NCBI GenBank assembly: GCA_025210795.1
Contig: JAOAQZ010000037.1
Span: 47,684 to 111,683 of the forward strand
Direction of reading: 5' to 3'
From: Cohaesibacter sp.
Lineage (GTDB): Bacteria; Pseudomonadota; Alphaproteobacteria; Rhizobiales; Cohaesibacteraceae
DNA: 64,000 nucleotides
The position numbers were made by a program, and so were the translations under genes. Numbering within the stretch: the first letter of the stretch is position 1; the number at the start of each line of letters is the position of its first letter. The notes below the pieces were generated by a model. That model was not told the DNA's origin, searched no databases, and saw nothing but the letters and a program-made list of their open reading frames with translations. Shown in pieces: positions 63,801-64,000 of the stretch.

Positions 63801-64000
63801 CGAGAATGTCCGCGCCTTGTCCGCCAATCAGGGTGTCATTGCCCGCACCACCAGACAGGCGGTTGGCACCTGTATCGCCTTCAAGCGTATCATCATGGCT
63901 GGAGCCTTGCAGGTTTTCGATAGCTGTCAGCGTATCGCCTGCCGCGTCACCACCAGAGACCGCACCCGTGCGCAAATTGACCGACACTCCTGCACCAGAC
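54805..64000 (-). CDS. Giant RTX/calcium-binding repeat protein, probable T1SS adhesin, N-terminus outside window
   Basis: The frame is open to the right edge, so more than 3,060 residues of a larger protein are seen; the apparent GTG start at 63987 is just an internal Val codon. By hand I count about 32 supra-repeats. Each has a strand segment (DTADYS-x-S-x-x-GVTVNL), a GGDAxGDxLxxIENVxGS block and then RTX nonapeptides (GGxGNDTLx). The basic unit is 79 residues; nine units are lengthened by 2-8 extra nonapeptides. The protein is strongly acidic and nearly Lys- and Cys-free. After the last RTX turn comes a C-terminal part of about 120 residues ending TYTIYDDASHTTQLAELTVV, fitting an uncleaved type I secretion signal. 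The exporter and adaptor genes are adjacent. A surface adhesin or biofilm protein is likely; the ligand-binding part is not visible. Confidence 0.93.
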   Translation of the reverse strand, partial: SGAGVSVNLRTGAVSGGDAAGDTLTAIENLQGSSHDDTLEGDTGANRLSGGAGNDTLIGGQGADILDGEAGTDIADYSSSDAGITLSLDGSVATGGHAEGDQVTNVETVIGSGFDDTVTGTAANERFEGGAGNDTFEGGAGGDAFVGGADTDSVSYQQSLVGVNVDLEANSASGGDAAGDSFDSIEQIIGSSFADTITAANSGSHLEGRAGEDTLIGGTGADNLDGGQNDDILRGGAGADSLTGGLGTDTADYSTAGGGVTVNLATNSGTGSDAQGDTFTGIENVTGSDHADTLTGDANENRLEGGLGDDTLVGGDGGDRLVGGAGIDTADYSASAAGVTINLDSGLNIGGDATGDQLTGVENVIGTAHIDNLTGDGEANRLTAGDGNDTLAGLGGSDVLDGGAGTGDIADYSASTSAVNVGLDGSVGAGGDAAGDTLLNIEEIQGSDHNDTLRTGAAGHTLRGGEGDDTLTGNAGIDQLFGDEGDDILHGGGEADTLQGGAGDDTLRGDAGDDTLIGGDNADTLIGGLGADVLQGNSGTDIADYSDSDAAVTVNLTTNTATGGHAQGDTFLEVEGLTGSAHNDDLTGDVFVNTMLGGAGDDVLEGGGSGDVIDGGAGSDTARYSGSSAAVNVNLATGTHSGGDANGDTLTNIENVTGSSHNDTLTGDNNANILRGGNGYDTLIGGVGADTLDGQGGEDTANYSASDAAITINLSTNSVAGGHAEGDTLIAIENIRGTTQDDNITGDAGSNDLYGGDGVDILTGLGGSDILYGEAGNDELVGGDGSDTLYGGNDNDTLRGDDSNDYLHGGAGDDTLIGGAGSDTLRGDSGHDIADYSASNAGINIVMDGSDSSGGHAAGDNLDGIEEVIGSNFNDSLQGASGSETFRGGSGNDRLDGLAGADTLIGGDGVDTAYYRWSNGGVTVSLLSNTGIGGHANGDTLSEIENIHGSTHADVLTGDAGDNKLEGFHGNDTLIGNDGVDELVGGIGDDLLQGGDGNDILKGGNDDDRLEGGDGDDNLQGGDEDDVLIGGAGADVLNGGVDDSDTADYSSSTFAVSVDLDAGTGSGGDAQGDTLIDIENAIGSEEADTLIGNDKSNRLEGRGGDDLLRGGEGLDFLIGGGGNDTADYQGSDAGVIVDLATGTGTGGHAASDQLSSIENLTGSSHNDDLRGNSSTNILTGGDGNDTLRGRGGADQLIGGDGIDTAEYYDSGAGVTVSLAGGPGVGGDAQGDTLTSIEQIYGSGHADTLTASNDGNTLIGRGGNDSLTGGTGADTLSGEDGDDVIDGGDGNDSLSGGDDQDSLTGGAGDDTITGGDGDDTLVGGSGADSLDGGNHEDTASYTASSAGVTVNLAAGTGTGGDAQGDTLSNVENVIGSAHADTLTGTAGANKLTGGDGDDVLEGGAGGDVLTGGDGTDTATYAGSSAGVNINLTTNLHHGGDALQDNLNSIENVTGSAHADSIIGDSAANVLSGGAGNDVLEGSGGADVIDGGAGVDTASYESSAAAVTVNLATDSASGGDAEGDDLNLIENLKGSANHDTLTGDTGANVIEGMRGRDIIRGGAGTDTLRGGDHDDTLYGEDDNDIVDGQDGDDILYGGDGNDTVTGGIGDDEMYGGIGDDNLDGGEDDDTLYGDAGSDTLVGGLGVDTLNYAASAAGVTVDIAGNTASGGDAQGDVISGFENIVGSEQNDVLTGNAGDNVLTGNGGNDSFIGGAGGDTISGGSGVDDLDYSASDAGINLTLDGTSATGGHAQGDRVTGVETVTGSSHDDVITGITGSQTLSGGDGNDTLEGAAGADTLAGEGGIDTVSYVQSDAGVTVNLDTNAVSGGHANGDVISGFENVTGSNSGDSLTGTAGANVLTGRGGNDTLDGGAGDDVISAGDGDDTLIGGAGADTLDGGADTDTADYQASDAGINVNLTSGAVSGGHAQGDTLSNIENILGSAHNDVFVGDAAANRLLGLGGDDHFTATAGADVLDGGADSDTATYADSTGGVTLNLDGTVSSGGYAQGDHLISIETVTASGHNDIVNGTSLNETIYGGGGNDVIEGAGGSDVIDGGTGLDTASYANSNAGITINLDTNSVSGGHANGDTLTSIENITGSDHVDILTGDAGANILIGNDGNDILTGGDGADRLEGGNHADTLRGGDDNDTLFGGAGNDTLFGGAGADSIDGGTDIDVVDYSASAAGISIILDGAAGTGGDAAGDVITNVENVIGTAQADSITGNASANTLTGNGGDDVLEGGAGADTLQGGSGTDTASYSTASAGVTVSLATNSGTAGDAAGDVLSDIENLTGSSHNDSLTGDGNNNSLEGGAGNDTLIGGGGADSLDGGAGTDTANYANAGSAVMVNLSSGGLSGDASGDSYTSIENVTGSAHNDTITGDGNANRIDGGAGVDILSGNGGNDELRGDGGQDTLTGGAGDDTLYGGDDNDTLIGNDDNDTLYGDDGDDTLSGNAGSDTLIGGTGTDTADYSGSVAGVTINLATNSHSGGDAAGDSLSGIENVLGTGQADNLTGDGNANRLDGGVGNDVLEGGAGADTLLGGAGTDTASYSGSASGVTVNLATNSHSGGDAAGDSLSDIENVTGSSQADTLTGNGSANRLDGGAGNDTLVGGAGSDTLIGGAGIDTASYAGSSAGVTINLETSTYSGGDAAGDSLTDIENVTGSGEADSLTGDGGANRLDGGAGNDTLVGGTGGDTLIGGSGTDTADYSASGSGVTVNLGTNSHSGGDAAGDSLSGIENITGSGQADSLTGDGNANVLTGNGGDDVLEGGAGADTLTGGGGTDTASYSGSSAGVTVNLATSSHSGGDAAGDSLSGIENVTGSGHADSLTGDGGANRLDGGAGDDVLVGGVGGDTLIGGSGTDTADYSASGSGVTVNLGTNSHSGGDAAGDSLSGIENVTGSSHNDSLTGDGSANVLRGGAGNDTLVGNGGADDLFGDAGDDLFIMDETSLDLSGTSVQGGADTDTLRLESGSGAVDKAGLFDVLSDMEIIDFREAGVDATLNLSASDIQGVTDGGNQLTLQINAGDNISITDPVANYTTSVVGSTTTYTIYDDASHTTQLAELTVVTS
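55200..56625. repeat. Six near-identical 237-bp tandem repeats at the 3' end of the RTX gene
   Basis: A conserved block (GAGGCTATC-like) recurs at 55336, 55573, 55810, 56047, 56284 and 56521, exactly 237 bases apart, equal to 79 codons. These last six units are far more alike than the other units of the gene. Alternate copies are most alike, which points to duplication of a two-unit (474-base) block. Confidence 0.85.

Noticed and set aside
63985..63987. GTG as the start of the RTX protein
   Set aside because: It is the Val of the repeated GVSVNL segment and the frame stays open to the window edge, so the true start is outside.

Overview
This window looks like a chromosomal segment from an alphaproteobacterium, most likely of the order Hyphomicrobiales and possibly a marine member such as a Cohaesibacter relative. 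That placement is inference from gene content: a membrane-bound urate hydroxylase PuuD, a PuuE-UraD fusion, rhizobial-type ExbB/MotB-like proteins and Opp-type transporters. No rRNA or tRNA was seen. Coding density is high and there is no sign of a transposon, prophage or CRISPR array.

Layout. 1-4.75 kb: the end of a YkgJ-type Cys-cluster protein, a DeoR regulator with a perfect palindrome upstream, a MoxR ATPase/VWA pair and a metallo-hydrolase. 5.0-9.3 kb: a MacB/LolD-like ATPase, an FtsX-type permease and a membrane-fusion protein. 9.5-16.1 kb: gamma-glutamyltransferase, an aldehyde dehydrogenase, a class I glutamine amidotransferase, and a BadF-type sugar kinase overlapping nagA. 16.1-29.4 kb: a purine degradation cluster (guanine deaminase, xanthine dehydrogenase xdhABC, puuD, uraH, puuE-uraD fusion, allA, allE) with a LysR regulator and a frameshifted D-hydroxyaspartate-aldolase-like gene. 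Together these take guanine to glyoxylate except for the allantoate-hydrolysing step, which is not in the window. 30.0-35.7 kb: a TPP riboswitch followed by thiM-thiE-thiD-SBP-tenA-ATPase-permease, a thiamine salvage and synthesis operon. The leader shows a Shine-Dalgarno-sequestering hairpin.

35.7-47.1 kb: an eight-gene minus-strand operon coupling a complete Opp/Dpp-type importer to phnW, phnX and a signal-peptide-less sulfatase-superfamily hydrolase. A LysR gene lies upstream, and a perfect T-N11-A palindrome sits in the operon promoter. I read it as an uptake and degradation route for 2-aminoethylphosphonate or its esters.

47.2-64.0 kb: a type I secretion locus. It holds an ABC exporter with a degenerate C39-like domain, an HlyD adaptor, and a giant Asp/Gly-rich RTX protein (more than 3,060 residues, running off the right edge). 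In the exporter operon are also a MotB-like protein, an ExbB/MotA-like channel and a PilZ-like protein. This recalls the SiiA/SiiB motor of the Salmonella SPI-4 adhesin system, but as an apparently independent arrangement with a possible c-di-GMP input. The RTX protein is built from about 32 supra-repeats with a striking third-order pattern: roughly every third unit is expanded by whole beta-roll turns. The two best candidates for something undescribed are this motor-linked secretion locus and the phosphonate operon.
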